64,000 nucleotides of DNA from Hysterangium stoloniferum (GCA_015178975.1 WHVD01000012.1:1116001-1180000); one strand, 5' to 3'; counted from the first letter of the stretch, positions 23,220 through 36,712 are shown. A program made the numbers and translations. The notes: generated by a model from the letters alone, not told the origin.

Positions 23220-23852
23220 TGTGAGAGGTATGGTGAAATACACTCAGGAAATATAGTCGGATGAGCTCTTACTATATTCCCTTTATTATTTCTGTTTTCT
23301 CTCTATTTTATTATACATCTATAATTAGTTCGACGACCTATGTATGTGGTACATCAACTCTTGTGGGCGCATACATGCCAGACTTATATATTCTAGCGCC
23401 TGTTGTTAAAACTCAGACACTTTTACACTGCAACCACAACTTACCCAGACACCTGTTAGTGTCCTGTAAGTTGTGATTGGTGTATCGTCTCGACCGTCAC
23501 AGACGGGCTTTAGCTATCTACTCAATCAGAGTTTAAAACTGTACCAGTCGAAACTCAATCCTTATCTCAACCTGCATGGACTACATCCACGCTACTCTAT
23601 TATTCGACTCTCTAGTTACTCTACTTGACACTCGAGCAGTCATCCAGAATTGCACTTAACAGTCAATTCCACTTATTCGTTCTAGCTCTCTACTTTACTC
23701 TAGATAGCTACTTCTCTCTACCATATTGAACTAAGTAGTCAATACACGTCCAGTCTGTATTAGACTTAGACAGTCAATACATCTTAGTCTCGTACCTAAA
23801 CGGTCGATATTCTTCGTATATAGAACGGTTAGAACTTCCACCACTCTTCACA
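23220..23852 (+). repeat. 5' LTR of Gypsy-E
   Basis: 633 bp direct repeat of 35351-35964. Confidence 0.9.
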
Positions 23853-23939
23853 GTGGTGATCCGGGCCGGACCGCTCTTTCCTTACGAAGAAAAAATGATA
23901 CTTTACGACTATTAGCTTCTAAGCACTGGCAAGAACCAA

Positions 23940-26736
23940 ATGCCGAGATCTTTGATGACCCCGAGTAGTTCAAAACCTCATCAAAGACCTGCAAGTCTGG
24001 AACCACCCCGTAACATCACCATGAGGAAGTCTTCGTTGACTTTTCAAAAACCAGTTCCTCCTGGAAGTTCCCCCGGAGCAGCAGCTGGACTGTCAACGGA
24101 TGCCCCCCCAAGTCCATGTGAAGAACGTCCGTCAATTGAGCAGTTGAACATTCCTGGAGCTAATGTCGAGACTACCTGTGCTCCTGAACCCGTTCTCTCG
24201 TTCCCACCTAGGCAGGTCATCCTTAAGCAATTCTTTGGGGGTCATATGGTTTACGCTCAGCCCATCGACTTACAATGGAATGTGTACTACACTGATCAAA
24301 TCCCTGCAGATCAGGTTACTCCCTTCGTGGAGGAGTACAATATGGATTACCCCTTTTACCGGTGACTGTAGCAGTCTGGTTAGGTCATTATCAGGCCATT
24401 TTATCGGCAGGATCTATTCACACGACCTGGAACCCTTGAGGATCTGACCCACTCGATTCCCGAATGGTCGAGTGAGGTTACTTCTGTTATGGAAGGAGGA
24501 AGGACAATTTTTAAACAAGAAGTGTTCTCTTTATTTCTCGGAGTGCTCTGCACACACAATGATGCGTTGCAAATCCTTCACGTCCTACTCGGTGGGGATC
24601 ACATCGTCCCCAAGGTTGACTACCAGTATATATACATCCAGATGTTGGAGGAGTCTCTTAACGGGATCACTCGGAATTCTTTGTTTGCATATTTTACTTT
24701 AAGGGGTCAGTTAAGGCGAAATCAGAGGAGACTTGATAAGATGGTTTTGTAAGTGCTCTACCCTTATGGTGATTCCATCCAGGTACCCGATTTGCCCATC
24801 TCCACAACTAGTTTGTTTGTTTGTACCCTAAATGGGTCTCCCGACACTCATTTCCTTCATTCACTCAATCGTCCCATTATTTTGCAAGACTTCCCATCAG
24901 ATATGAGGATGCAAGTTGCAGACCATCTTCAGGAAAAGGGAATGGAAATCTGCACTCCCCTCCATCAACCTTAGCCTCGTTGACCTTTGAATACAGTCGA
25001 AATCGAGAGAGAAATCGTGACGGAACCTAGCCCTACCCCCCACCAGGGAATTCACCGCTCTCGTGTCGCGTTCGAACAACTTCTGGGTAATTCTAATGTC
25101 GGTAATGAGCAAACTGTGACTGGGAATCGATCAGTTGCCAACAGGGGTCGACCGTCTTTCTCTACTGCATTCACTGAGGGTATAGCTGGTCAAGTTGCTG
25201 GTCGAGGATTGCTGAATCCAGTTGATCGCCACCATTCCCTGCCGATCTCCTCGAACCCCTTTCTGCCATCAGGAGGACCCCCTAGTAATTCATCTGGGAG
25301 TTCTAGTGCCTCAAGCTATGGAGGGAATTTGGGACGTGGGGGGCATCATGGTAGAGTACCTAACTCTCCCTTCAAACTCTGATGCAGCCTCGAGCCAGCG
25401 CGCCTATCGATGACTTACCTAAGGATAAAAGGATCGCTCTTAAAACCAATGACATCAAGATAAAATGGTCTGACCTTCCCGAATACGATGGGACTCAACC
25501 CAAGGCGTTGGACTACATCATGGATATTATGAGTCTCTCGGAGATCTCAGACTCCATGAGCACATTGTTGGGAGTCGCTCTGCCAAGACGACTCACCGGC
25601 GATGCCAAGATGACTCACCGGTGATGCCAAGATGACTCACCGGCGATGCCAAGATGACTCACTGGCGATGCCAAGATCTGGTGGAGCACCCTAGACCGTG
25701 AACATCGCACTGAATTCAGTCGATCTCACGGATTGTTTCTTTGGGGCATTGTAGAAGGAATACTTGGAACTCGTTGGTGCGAATCCTTAGCTCTAGAATG
25801 GGAAGCCATGAAATTTCGACAAGCTGGTCACAATTGTGAGACACCCGTTCATTACATTCACTGGAGGGTCAAACTCTATCGATTCTTGTATGGGTTCCAC
25901 CAAAACCGAAAGGACAAAACGCACAGACTCATCCTGACGCTGCCCACGGAATGGGCTTTACCTTCTACAGGGACAACCTATCGACGTCATCATGAGCCTG
26001 CAGACTTATGCGAACAATTTACAAGAGGCTCTGATTAACGCTTGGGTTCAAACACATCGAGAGCGTTATCAGTTTCAGAAACCCAGAGTCATGATCGCTG
26101 AGCAAGACGAGTTGGATCCCTGGCATGAGGAAGAACACTCTGGAGGAATCGACCCCACTAATTGAGGCCACATCCTCCTCGGCAAACTCGAGGATAAAAC
26201 CATCCCTAGGAGATCAAACATGAAACAGGGTAAGAAACACGGCAAGTTCTTTTTCGAACGAAGTGACAAGAAAAGCGTCGCCAAACCCCCGAAGGAGTGT
26301 TGGATTTGTGGGAGTTTAGAGCATTTTAAGATCGACTGCCCTCACATGGGCAGGATGTCACACTATGTCTCTATTAACAAATGCTCCACGCAGAACCCAA
26401 TGGAGGAGGCGGAGGATCAAAGGGCTGATGAAATGGTTTATGGATTAAGCATACAGGGACAAGTACATAACATTGATGAGGAATCAATTTTCATTTCTGT
26501 CTACCTTCCTCAGTCAGAGGACGACATCGTTTCAGATGTGAATGCATCTTCAAATGAGAACGAGGTATCGCAAGTCTATGTTTCTATATCAGACCGTGAT
26601 TTTCTCGAGAAAGGAGACTGGCTAGATGCTCATTGTCAGAACCAGAAAGGTCTGACTGAGACGAGAGTTTTATCGCGACCTGAACCTCCCACCATTGAGG
26701 AAATCGTCGACGAGGAAGTATTTGCAAACTGATCTA
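23940..26736 (+). mobile_element. gag: Gypsy-E gag region
   Basis: The first frame (MPRSLMTPSSSKPHQRP) carries FGGHMVYAQPIDLQWNVYY, a leader typical of basidiomycete Gypsy Gag. The capsid-like core lies around 25480-26040, and the zinc knuckle CWICGSLEHFKIDC around 26300-26345. A 22-bp unit is repeated about four times at 25590-25680. Broken. Confidence 0.8.
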
Positions 26737-26990
26737 AGGAAATAAGTCAGACCTACATTATAGAAGACCCCTCTGAGTCAGAGGGATCGGAGGAGGAGAG
26801 CTTCCCCTTCGACCCAGGACAATTACTCAACTTAATTCCTTGCAATGAGTCAGACTCTGAAGCAGACGACTCTATTTCGAACACTACTCCCAAGGTACCT
26901 AACAGTAGACGCATCAGGAGGAACATCAAACTGGCTACAAGAAAAGAAAGCAAAAGACCTAGAGTTCAATACCCTTGATCCAGTCGGCTT

Positions 26991-27620
26991 ATGAAGGAGG
27001 ATTCGACTATTATCTATCGCAGAAGGGACCCTCCGGGTGGATATTCCAGTATTGGGATTTCAGCATTACATGTCTACGGATGTGTAGGGAACTCAGAAGC
27101 CTCAAATCCTATTAAAATCAGGCTGGACGCTGGGGCCGACCTCTCCTTAATTTTGGCGGACTTCTATAAGGAACTAGAGGACCGCCCCACGCTCAAGCAA
27201 GGACTCAAGCTGCGCCTCGTACAACTTACCAGTAATGCCAAAGTATTAGGATACGTCAACGTCCCCATTTATCTCGAGGACGACACCGGTATGCTCCTTA
27301 AATTTACCGCCGAAACATACGTTGTCCGAGATATGACCATCCCGATTCTTCTTGGAGAAGACTTTCACGTGAACTATGAGATCGGGACACTGCGAGACCA
27401 ACTGCTGGGCTCTAGATTGATTTTGCCAGGGAGAGTGGGATCTATCCCAGCCAGTTCTTCCAAGGAGCTGCAGCCTTTAGCCTTCTCGATTAGCAAGATC
27501 CCCCTTGAGGAACTAGCCAATGACTCACCTGAATTGACTTCCAAACCAGACAAAGGAGTGCATACTGAAAGAGTCGCATGGGCCCTGCAGGATTGTACTA
27601 TAGAACTGGAATCAGTTTGA
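26991..27620 (+). mobile_element. Gypsy-E protease region
   Basis: The open frame contains IRLDAGADLSLILADFYKEL, a retropepsin-like segment with DAG in place of the usual DSG/DTG, and later ILLGEDFHVNYEIG. Confidence 0.7.
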
Positions 27621-27930
27621 TTAGTACCAATCTTTGTGGGAGATCTTATTGGTGACCAATGGATAGTCAAGGGAGTTGTCTTGCAGAACGATGATGGGAG
27701 TATACTAGCTGCTCCCACCACTGCTATCTCTAGGGAACACACCACGATACCTCTCGCTAATCCCTCTCTGATGCCAAGAATCATTAGATGAGGGGAAACC
27801 GTTGGATTAATTCACGATGCGAACAAATGGGCCCAGACGCCTAGATCTTTGACTGAGAAGGCATTGATGCAGTCAACGGCAACCAAGATCGCCCATCTCG
27901 TCGAAAGTCTATCAAGAATAGAAGAGGAGC

Positions 27931-29510
27931 GTGTCCTTAATCCTCAATCTTCCGGACTGCCCCCAGAACGGGAACTCGCAGACGATTTCGCCGGCAGGCC
28001 CTAAAGCGTCAGAGGTTGCCACCACGGAAACGTTTCGTGCGGAAGATCTGCATAAGCTGGTTAACTTAGGACCTGACATCCCTACAGCCGTCTCCTCCCA
28101 CTTGGAGTCGGTATTAACTAAGAATGTCCTAGCCTTTGGAGTAGACGGGCATTTAGGACAAGTAGATGTCAAGGTCAATGTCCCGTTGAAAGAGGGTGTG
28201 CAACCTATTTCAATGTCAATGTTTCCAACCTCCCCAGCTAATAGGAAAGTCATTGATGAACAAATGGATACTTGGTTCCAACAGGGGGTAATCGAACCGT
28301 CCAAGAGTCCTTGGGGGGTGCCAGCCTTTGTCGTCTATTGCAACGGGAAACCACGAGTAGTGATTGACTATAGAAAGTTGAACAGCCTAACAGTTCCTGA
28401 TGAATTTCCACTGCCATGCCAGTCGGAAATCATGCAAGCGCTCTCAGGATCCAACATCTTATCCTCCTTCGATGCACTAGCCGGTTTTACCCAACTTGAA
28501 ATGTTAGAGGAAGACAAGCCGAAGACTGCCTTCAGATCCCATCGAGGACTGTGGCAATTCAGGAGAATGCCCTTTGGACTTTATAATGGACCTTCTATAT
28601 TCCAAAGGGTTATACAAACTGTACTTGCACCTTATGGATATTCTGCCTAGTTTATATTGACGACATCATGATCTTTTCTAAGACATGGGATGATCATCTA
28701 GAGCATTTAGACCAGGTTCTACAAGCCATAATTGCAGCGGGAATCACTCTCTCGCCTAAAAAGTGCTATGTGGGGTATAATTTGATTCTACTACTAGGAC
28801 ATAAGGTGTCTAGACTCAGCTTTTCGACCCATCAAGAAAAGGTCACCGCTATATTAGAATTAGCTACGCCTTCTAAGATAGCAGATCTTCAACGTTTTCT
28901 AGGGATGGTTCTGTACTTCTCTGCTTACATACCATTTTACTCCTGGACGGTTGCTCCACTCTTCAACCTCTTAAAGAAAGGAGTTCGTTGGAATTGGGAT
29001 TCTGAACACGCCTGAGCTTTTGAAGACATCAAGGTTGCGTTGAGCTCAGCTCCAGTACTCGGACACCCCGCGAGCAGTATGCCTTATCGGTTATACACAG
29101 ATGCTTCGGACTTTGCACTAGGATGTTGTCTCCAACAAATACAGAAAATGATGCTTAAGGACCTAAAAGATACGAAAATTTATGCCCAAGCAAGAGCAGC
29201 CTTTGATCAATCATGAGACGTGCCCATTTTTGTTACTCGTTATAAAACCAAGGAGCCAGAATTCACCTGGACGGATTCCTGGGCCGCAGATTTTGATGAC
29301 ACCAGTGTCACGGTCGAACACGTTATCGCCTATTGGAGCTGTACGCTCAAGAAAGCAGAATGTAACTAAGCCACAGAGCAAGAAGCGTTAGCTGCTAAAG
29401 AAGGATTAGTCCATTTCCAGCCCTTTATCGAGGGAGAACATATCCTTTTGATCACTGACCATGTGGCATTACAATGGGCCAGATCTTACGAGAATACTAA
29501 TCGTTGACTG
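27931..29510 (+). mobile_element. pol: Gypsy-E reverse transcriptase and RNase H
   Basis: RT motifs: GVIEPSKSPWGVPAFVV, PRVVIDYRKLNSLTVPDEFP, FRRMPFGLYNGPSIFQRVI, then the YIDD box near 28650 and the connection domain. RNase H-like DASDFALG lies near 29100. Broken. Confidence 0.85.
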
Positions 29511-29765
29511 GCCACATGGGGGGCGGTATACGCTGCATACCCCAGTCTGGAAATCCTACATAGAGCGGGATGGATACACAGCAATGTTGACCCACTGTCT
29601 AGACTTCCTTGAGTACCTGACTGTGCTAGCCCCGCAAGAGACGACCTCTTACCAATCGTAGCAGATTCTTACAACCAGAATGACGACGAGACGTTATGGG
29701 AGAACAAACCAGCAGAAAAGGCCGTCTTTCTCACTCATCACGAGTTAGTTGAACCAGTCGGAACC

Positions 29766-31174
29766 ATGGAAGAGGTCCCCCAAATGAAATGGGACTTGCA
29801 CAACCTCCCCAGAAACGATGAAACTGATGAGGCGAATTTTACTCTCTCGAATCCACAATTGCTTATAGAAATCGACGAAAATTACACTAAGGAACTTCGT
29901 GATGGATACCAGAAAGATCCTGCCTTCAGAAATCATTATGCCACCGATCCCATTTCTCCAAACATGGTAGCTACTCCTTCGCATTATTTCATTGGCAAGA
30001 ATAAGCTATTGTTCTTTCGAGATTTGGACTGGAAAAGTCAAATCTGCGTTCCTAGCAGCATGACATCAACCATACTCAAGCTGATACATGATAACCCCTT
30101 CGAAGGAGCTCATGCAGGTGGCCACAGACTCTTTAAGCTGATGAAAGACCGTTTCTTCTGGCCGAGGATGTTGCACGACTGTGTGGCATACGCTCGCAGC
30201 TGCGACATATGCCAGAAAACTAAGGTTGATAATTCCGCTTGACAAGGAGCTCTTCGACCCGCAGATGTACCCCTAAGGCCGTTTGAGGTTGTCTCGATGG
30301 ACCTGATTACCGGATTGCCTCCTTCTACAGAGAGTGCTTATTCAGCCATCTTTGTCGCCGTGGATAAACTCATGCGTTTCTTAATTTGTGAACCCACAAC
30401 TTCAGATCTATCTGCAGAGGGATTCACGCGAATCTTCATGAATAAAGTGGCCGCTCCTTTCGGCCTACCTTCAAGGATAATCTGTGATCGAGACAAGAGG
30501 TGGACCTGTAGGTTCTGGAGAGAGGTCTGCAAGGTATACGGAAGTGCCCTTGCAGTATCCTCGTCCCACCATCCTCAAACTGACGGTCAAATGGAGAATG
30601 CCAATGCTATCATGGAGCAAATGCTCAGAGCGTACTGCACTTCTTCGAAGGAGGAATGGTCTAAATGGACTCAAGTAGTGGCTCATACCTACAATTTGAC
30701 GGTTCAAAGCTCAACAAGCTATGTGCCGGCCTTTTTGCTGATGGGCTACTTACCAAGAGGAATGTCTTGCTGTCTAGGAGGGGACGACCCCATGGTTCCC
30801 AGAGAATTATCAGATAGCCCCATAGCTGACCAATGGATCTTGGAATTGGAAAACCATCGACAAGTGGTGCAGGATTCAATTGCGCGAGGACAAGAAACGC
30901 AAGCTCGCAGCTACAATAAGAGACGGAGATTGGTGGAAGATATCTCAGAGGGAGATTATGTTCTGATCAATCCCCATTCTCTCAAGCTTGTCGAAGCCAA
31001 GGGACCTGGAAGGAAATTTATACAAAGACGGATAGGGCTGTTTGACGTCTTGGAGAAGATCAATCCTCAAGTCTTTCGACTCTGCATTCCCTCAGAATAT
31101 CAATTACACCCAGTGATTAATCGAGACCATCTTAAAAAGTACCATCTCTCCCCTAAGGAATTCGGATCCAGGGA
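29766..31174 (+). mobile_element. pol: Gypsy-E integrase
   Basis: The HHCC zinc domain (HAGGHRLFKLMKDRFFWPRM, CDICQ) lies at 30110-30240. The catalytic core carries MDLITGLPPS, CDRDKRW and HHPQTDGQMENANAIMEQ (DDE pattern). The C-terminal part ends HPVINRDHLKKYHLSPKEF. Confidence 0.88.
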
Positions 31175-32440
31175 TTGTAATGTATTCAGGGGATTCTCTT
31201 AGATAGCTCAATATATGCTATAGTGTCACAGAGCTTCAACAATAAAACAAGCAAAGGTCCAGTAATTTAAATACTGATAGATTAATGAGCTGCGCTATTA
31301 AGCTTAAACAACTCAAATAAATGCTTAATTTGATTATTGAAAGGTTCAATAGAACTGTGTATGACTCTTTTAGCAAATAAAAGAACTATTCCTTGAGAAT
31401 AGGGGCTGGAAGCTGAATATATGTGCAGTAACTTGGCAGAGACTTGATATAAGAGCTTCGGATTTTTTGTATGCTTATTTGTAACTATTAATAGTTATTT
31501 AACAAGGTGTTAAATAATTTATTAATAGAGAAAATAATATGTATTGGATTATCTGAGTGCTTGTACTTGATTAATTCAATAAACTTAGGGCTGGGCCTTG
31601 AATAATCTAGTATTGGCAGGGATTTCAGTAAGGATACTTATATACTTATTAGGTTTATTATCTAATTAATAAGCCTAAAAGGTAGCTGTGAGGCTGAGGA
31701 ACTTAGATGATTAGCTAAGTCCAAGAGTTGCTGACAAAGATTCAAGATGCTGCAAGTGTAGGTGCTTGCAGCGAGTGTATCAGACTAAGGCTATTATTGT
31801 CCTTAGGATGATGAGGTAAGCTTCTGTGCTGTACTGTAAAATATGTGTGTGATAGATGATTTTATTGGAAACTTGGCCCTCCTTATATACATTTTGATAA
31901 CTAAATGATTAGCTAATTATTTAGTTTATGAGGTTACTAGTTAGATCATAATGACCTCATATTCTATTCATTATTTACCCTTTATTTATCACATGATTCC
32001 CCTCTCTGAGACAAGGGTTCTATCCTTTGGCTTGAACATGAAGGTTCAAGGCCGCGGTCCCGGGATGGAAGCAAACGATGAGTCGGTGGAATCAATTAAT
32101 GACTCGGGTAGTCACATCTATGACCTGTGTGACATCCCGACACCGGAGGCTTATCTAATAAGTCACATGACTTCAAAAATGTGCAAACAAGCTGCAGCAA
32201 GGTGCTGAAAAGCAATAACTAAGTAGATAAAATATAAATAATTAGTTAAAAATTATAATAAATTAATTAAGTAATAATAGCATAATATGAGTCCATATAT
32301 GCTATTATTTATGCGAAGTTAAAAGGAATAAGGCCTATTTTTCACAATAAACATAGTAAAAAATACAATAAAAATTCGAGAAAATATTAAGTAATTCAAA
32401 GAAAATTAAGAGAACATTATGAGATAATGCTGATACCTCA
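31175..32440. mobile_element. AT-rich insertion of unknown type within Gypsy-E
   Basis: The 1,266-bp stretch is much richer in A+T than its surroundings and lies between integrase and chromodomain. A 6-bp direct repeat CAGGGA lies on both sides (31169-31174, 32441-32446). It has no long ORF and no clear inverted ends. It may be a solo LTR or a non-coding transposon of a family I do not recognise. Confidence 0.5.
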
Positions 32441-32648
32441 CAGGGAGCTTCTCGAGAATCCTCGAGAACTCAATCATAACGATGAGGAGTATGAAGTAGA
32501 AGCTATAGTAGGGCACAAAAAGCATCGAAATCGACTCCTTTTCCAAGTTCGATGGAAAGGATATGGACCAGAGGAGGACACCTGGTTAAATGGCAATGAC
32601 CTTCGTAATGCTCCTGCTCTTCTTAGAGCTTACAAGACTATTTATTGA
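32441..32648 (+). mobile_element. Gypsy-E chromodomain
   Basis: EYEVEAIVGHKKHRNRLLFQ followed by VRWKGYGPEEDTWL is a classic chromodomain, which in chromoviruses steers integration to modified chromatin. Confidence 0.88.
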
Positions 32649-32848
32649 ATCTAATGATCATTTCACATTCTTACGACGACAACACTGTTTATTTACTTCT
32701 AACTCTACCCCCCACTTTCATCACCCTCGGCCTTTCACCTCAATAACTGAGCGGGGCTTGAAATTAATATAAAATATGTAAATCTGCTAAAGAAAAATTT
32801 CTTCCCCCTATCTCTTCCCTCCACGTCAACCTCTCAAATCAGTACACT

Positions 32849-35314
32849 ATGTCACAGGAGCAACAACCCAAACCCAAGTTCCCCAACTTCAAAAGAATAC
32901 TGCGACCCCAACCTATTAATACTTCTACCACACCGTCTCGTACTGAACAAGTCGAGCACTCCACGGGTAATTCTGGAATGCCTTTGTCAATACCCTCCAC
33001 TGTGCAGGACAACACAGCGGGAACGTCCACCAACTCGGGGAACGGAACTGCTTTTACTCCATACACTCCTCTCCCCAGACCCCGATTTCCCAACTTTAAA
33101 AGAATACCTCGACCTCAAACAATGGTTCCTCCTTCCCCACCACCTCGAACAGAAACTGTTGAGCACATGGAGGAGACCTCATCGTCCACGTACCCTACGT
33201 GGATGGACTCCATTTCAAAAGCTACGCCCTGGTCCTCTAATACTTGGGGGGCTCCCTCGGGAACATGGAGCGAAACCCCACCACCTTCTCATAGTATTTT
33301 CCCTTCTACCGAAGAGGAAATCAAAAAGAAATGGCAGTCCGAGGCTTTCTCTGCACAGGTCCAGGAGGAATTGAAAACACTTAAATGGAAGAGGAGAGAG
33401 GAGTACTTAGAAGGACAGTGGAGGATGGGGGCTAGGGATAATGTCCCTTCAAGGCAGACACGGCAGGAATGGAGGAGAATGGAAGGACACAACAATTTTT
33501 CAACCATCGCTCCCCCTTCGGGTCATAAATGGATGGATTTCGCTGAAACGGATTGCAGCAACGGGGGCACGCCATGCATTTGGAGTGTGGGACAGAAAAG
33601 TAGGAAAGGAAAAGATGGGGTCACCTTCTATGATTGGGACAAAATACGAAGGATCAAACTACAAAGCATTGCATTGCAACGTGGGGATGGAGTTGCACTA
33701 CCTCCCAGACCCCCTTCACAACGTGGACCTCAGGAATGGACCTACTGGATGGGGCCCAGTGATCTTTCATCTGACTCGGAGGACAACCAATTGCGCTACC
33801 CCACCTATGACAGCAAGTACCTTGGTGCTGACTGCCATGAAGGTTTCCTACTCCCTGACAACATTCACGTCTTCACAAGTGATCCTAACCAACGACGAAA
33901 GCTGCCAACTTCCGTCAGAGTTTGGAGGGGGTATCGTCCAGCCGACTCTGCGATGCCATCCAGCTCCACTCACCTCCCCCACCTCCACCCATCTCTTCTG
34001 TACCCCCACTACAGCGCTTTACACCCCTTTCAGAGTTGCTGGGAGGTCTTGTACCATCCACCGACCTGCCTTCTCTCCCCCTATACCATTACCCCTCCCC
34101 TTTGTGGGACATTCCCTTATATCACCGTCCTCACCCGCATCAAAGCCTTCTCCAGCACCATGGCCGATCCCACCCCTCCACATGTCACCTGACCCTCTCA
34201 TCACCTCCCGCTCTACTCCGACGCCATTGCTCCCTGCGGTGTTGGACACTCCCCTTATTTCCTCGACAGCGCAGAGTCCACCGCCCGCCTCTCCCTACTC
34301 CCCTTGTGTTTCTCTGGGGAGCCCCATTCAACATCCTAATGTTACATTAATGGATGTTGATCACCCTATCTCGGAAGGTCTCGCAACGCCTATGGAGGAA
34401 GTTCTCGAGGTGCCTCTCTCAGCCATGGAAGTCTCCAAGGAACCCCCCCTGGCAATGGAAGTCTTCGAGGAGCCTCCCCCCTTAAGCGAAAAGGCGAAAG
34501 GGAAGCGAAAAACCGATATTCAGGCCGACGAGCCCCTTGTCATTGACCCTCCCCTGGCCGACCCCATTCGCAGCCCCCCGCTGCAGCCACCCTCTCACTT
34601 CCAGTCTCAGGATATGGCTGGCCCCTCTCGTCCCTTCCAGTCAAGTTGGATGCGTGTGTCCATTAATTACCCCTCCGACATCTTCACTGTGGGACACACA
34701 TTAACACAACTGGGACCAACCCTGCGGCATCCCCTTCTTAAAGGGCATATTCAGGGGTATAGCGGGTCTCTCACGTTGTCGGACCGCATGAGTGCATTTT
34801 ACTTATGCATCAACGACCCGAAGGAACAGCTGCGTTTGGCAGAGGATATCGAACGGGTGGAACTCTCCATGTTTCGGTCCTTGCTTGTCAACTCCTCTTG
34901 TGTTCTTCCTGAACACACACCAATCCACTCAGCCGTGGACCTCGTCGACTTGTTGGAGCAACTGTTGTCGGATTCTGACACCTCGAGAGGATCCCCCCTG
35001 GGGGAGACATGAGCTCCACACTGCTTCTCACTCCTACCCCGCCATCACTACACCCTCGGCCCCCTCTCATTGCCCGCATTACTGACGCTTCTGCTGATCG
35101 TGTTCGCACCGTAATTCGAACACGCCAGAAGGCCTACGGTCGTTGGGTCTCATTGATCCAAAAGCTGGAAGGGTTGACATCCACCAATGATGCTTCGAAG
35201 CGGGAGGACATTGCTCTTTCCTTTCATGCCAAGCATCTCGCCTGGGGCAACACTATCCTACACCTTGGGGGTTCATCGCAGGATGCATGGGGAGGAGTTC
35301 CAAGTGTCCTTTGA
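32849..35314 (+). mobile_element. Extra ORF region after pol in Gypsy-E (unknown protein)
   Basis: Downstream of the chromodomain, up to the polypurine tract, lie long sense-strand frames: 32849-34192 (447 codons), coding-like sequence on to 35012, and a small frame 35009-35314. I do not recognise the product. The first begins MSQEQQPKPKFPNFKRILRP, and the PRFPNFKRI block recurs about 70 residues later (near residues 8-17 and 77-86). A charged helical segment (EEIKKKWQSEAFSAQVQEEL) and a Trp-rich part follow. The later region is proline-rich with repeated VPLSAMEV/PPLAMEV-like units. I see no membrane anchor or signal peptide, so it does not look like an envelope gene. Probably one or two breaks. 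Confidence 0.6.
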
Positions 35315-35350
35315 CATCTTCTTTGACATAGCTCTTCGACCTGGGGGCAC

Positions 35351-35964
35351 TGTGAGAGGTATGGCGAAATACACTCAGGAAATATAGTCAGATGAGCTCT
35401 TACTATATTCCCTTTATTATTTCTGTTTTCTCTCTATTTTATTATACATCTATAATTAGTTTGATGACCTATGTATGTGGTACATCAACTCTTGTGGGCG
35501 CATACATGCCAGACTTATGTATTCTAGCGCCCGTAGTTAAAACTCAGACACTTTTACACTGCAACCACGACTTACCCAGACACCTGTTAGTGTCCTGTAA
35601 GTTGTGATTGGTGTATCATCTCGACCGTCACAGATGGGCTTTAGCTATCTACTCAATCAGAGTTTAGAACTGTACCAGTCAAAACTCAATCCTTATCTCA
35701 ACCCGCACAGACTACATCCACGCTACTCTATTATTCGACTCTCTAGTTACTCTACTTGACACTTGAGCAGTCATCCAGAATCGCACTTAACAGTCGATTC
35801 TACTTATTCATTCTAGCTCTCTATTCTCTCTACCGTATTGAACTAAGTAGTCAATATGCGTCCAGTCTGTATTAGACTTAGACAGTCAATACATCTTAGT
35901 CTCGTACCTAAACGGTCGATATTCTTCGTATATAGAACAGTTAGAACTTCCACCACTCTTCACA
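35351..35964 (+). repeat. 3' LTR of Gypsy-E
   Basis: 614 bp, preceded by a G-rich polypurine stretch (CTGGGGGCAC). Confidence 0.9.
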
Positions 35965-36712
35965 CTCAGACAACATAGTTTATTCGCAAATGGTAAAAAT
36001 GTACTTTTGACACAGATTCCGTGGAGTATCTAGGTTTCATTATGGGACCTGGCAGACTCTGCATGGATGAAACTAAAGTACAAGTCATCAAAGATTGGCC
36101 AGAACCCAGAAAAATCAAAGATATACAATCTTTCCTCAGCTTTGCCAATTTTTACCAACAGTTTATCTGCAGATATTCTGACATCACGGTGCCCCTTACT
36201 CATCTTATGTGCAAGGATACTCCATGGAATTTTAACAATAACTGTCAAAAAGCTTTCAATCTTTTAAAAGATTCTTTTTCCTCAGCTCCAATTCTGTCAC
36301 ATTGGAAACTGGACCTTCCACTCATTGTTGAGATGGATGCCTCAGACTATGCACTTGGAGCCATTCTGTCTATCCAGGACTCCAACAGAGAAGTCCACCC
36401 TGTGGCTTTTCTGTCCTGGACTTTTACCAGAGCAGAGCTCAATTATGACGTTCATGACAAGGAACTCCTAGCAATTTTTTCAGCTTTCAAAGCTTGGCGA
36501 CACTATTTGGAAGGCTTGGGAATTCTGATTGACATTGTAACAGATCACAAAAACCTGGACCATCTTGGCGGCAAACCTGATGCTTTAACTAGACAATGGG
36601 ATATCTATCCTAAAGAGGGGAGCAACGACTATGCCACAGTAAACCCACACAACTTGAAACCCATTTTCACGAATCAGCAACTTACCGCATCAGTCTGCAC
36701 GACTTTCCTCAT
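35965..36712 (+). mobile_element. pol: Gypsy-A RT/RNase H, second part
   Basis: VEYLGFIMGPGRLCMDETKV, SFLSFANFYQQFI and the RNase H stretch VEMDASDYALGAILS, then NYDVHDKELLAIF and TDHKNL. It resumes the domain interrupted by element E. Broken. Confidence 0.85.

Larger units (their letters stand above)
23220..35964 (+). mobile_element. Ty3/Gypsy chromovirus, lineage E, full length with an extra ORF region; broken
   Basis: LTRs 23220-23852 and 35351-35964 (TGTGAGAGG...CTTCACA) enclose gag, protease, RT/RNase H, integrase, chromodomain and an extra ORF region. The target duplication CTCAG lies at 23215-23219 and 35965-35969. The LTRs differ by about two dozen substitutions, nearly all transitions, plus one 20-bp gap (about 4%), so it is moderately old. 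I estimate around ten or more breaks. An AT-rich insertion (31175-32440) separates integrase and chromodomain. The primer site near 23854 (TGGTGATCCGGG) is of the ordinary tRNA 3'-end type, unlike lineages A-C. Confidence 0.88.

Noticed and set aside
32849-34192. Envelope gene in the extra ORF region of Gypsy-E
   Set aside because: No signal peptide, membrane segment, cysteine pattern or cleavage motif typical of envelopes.
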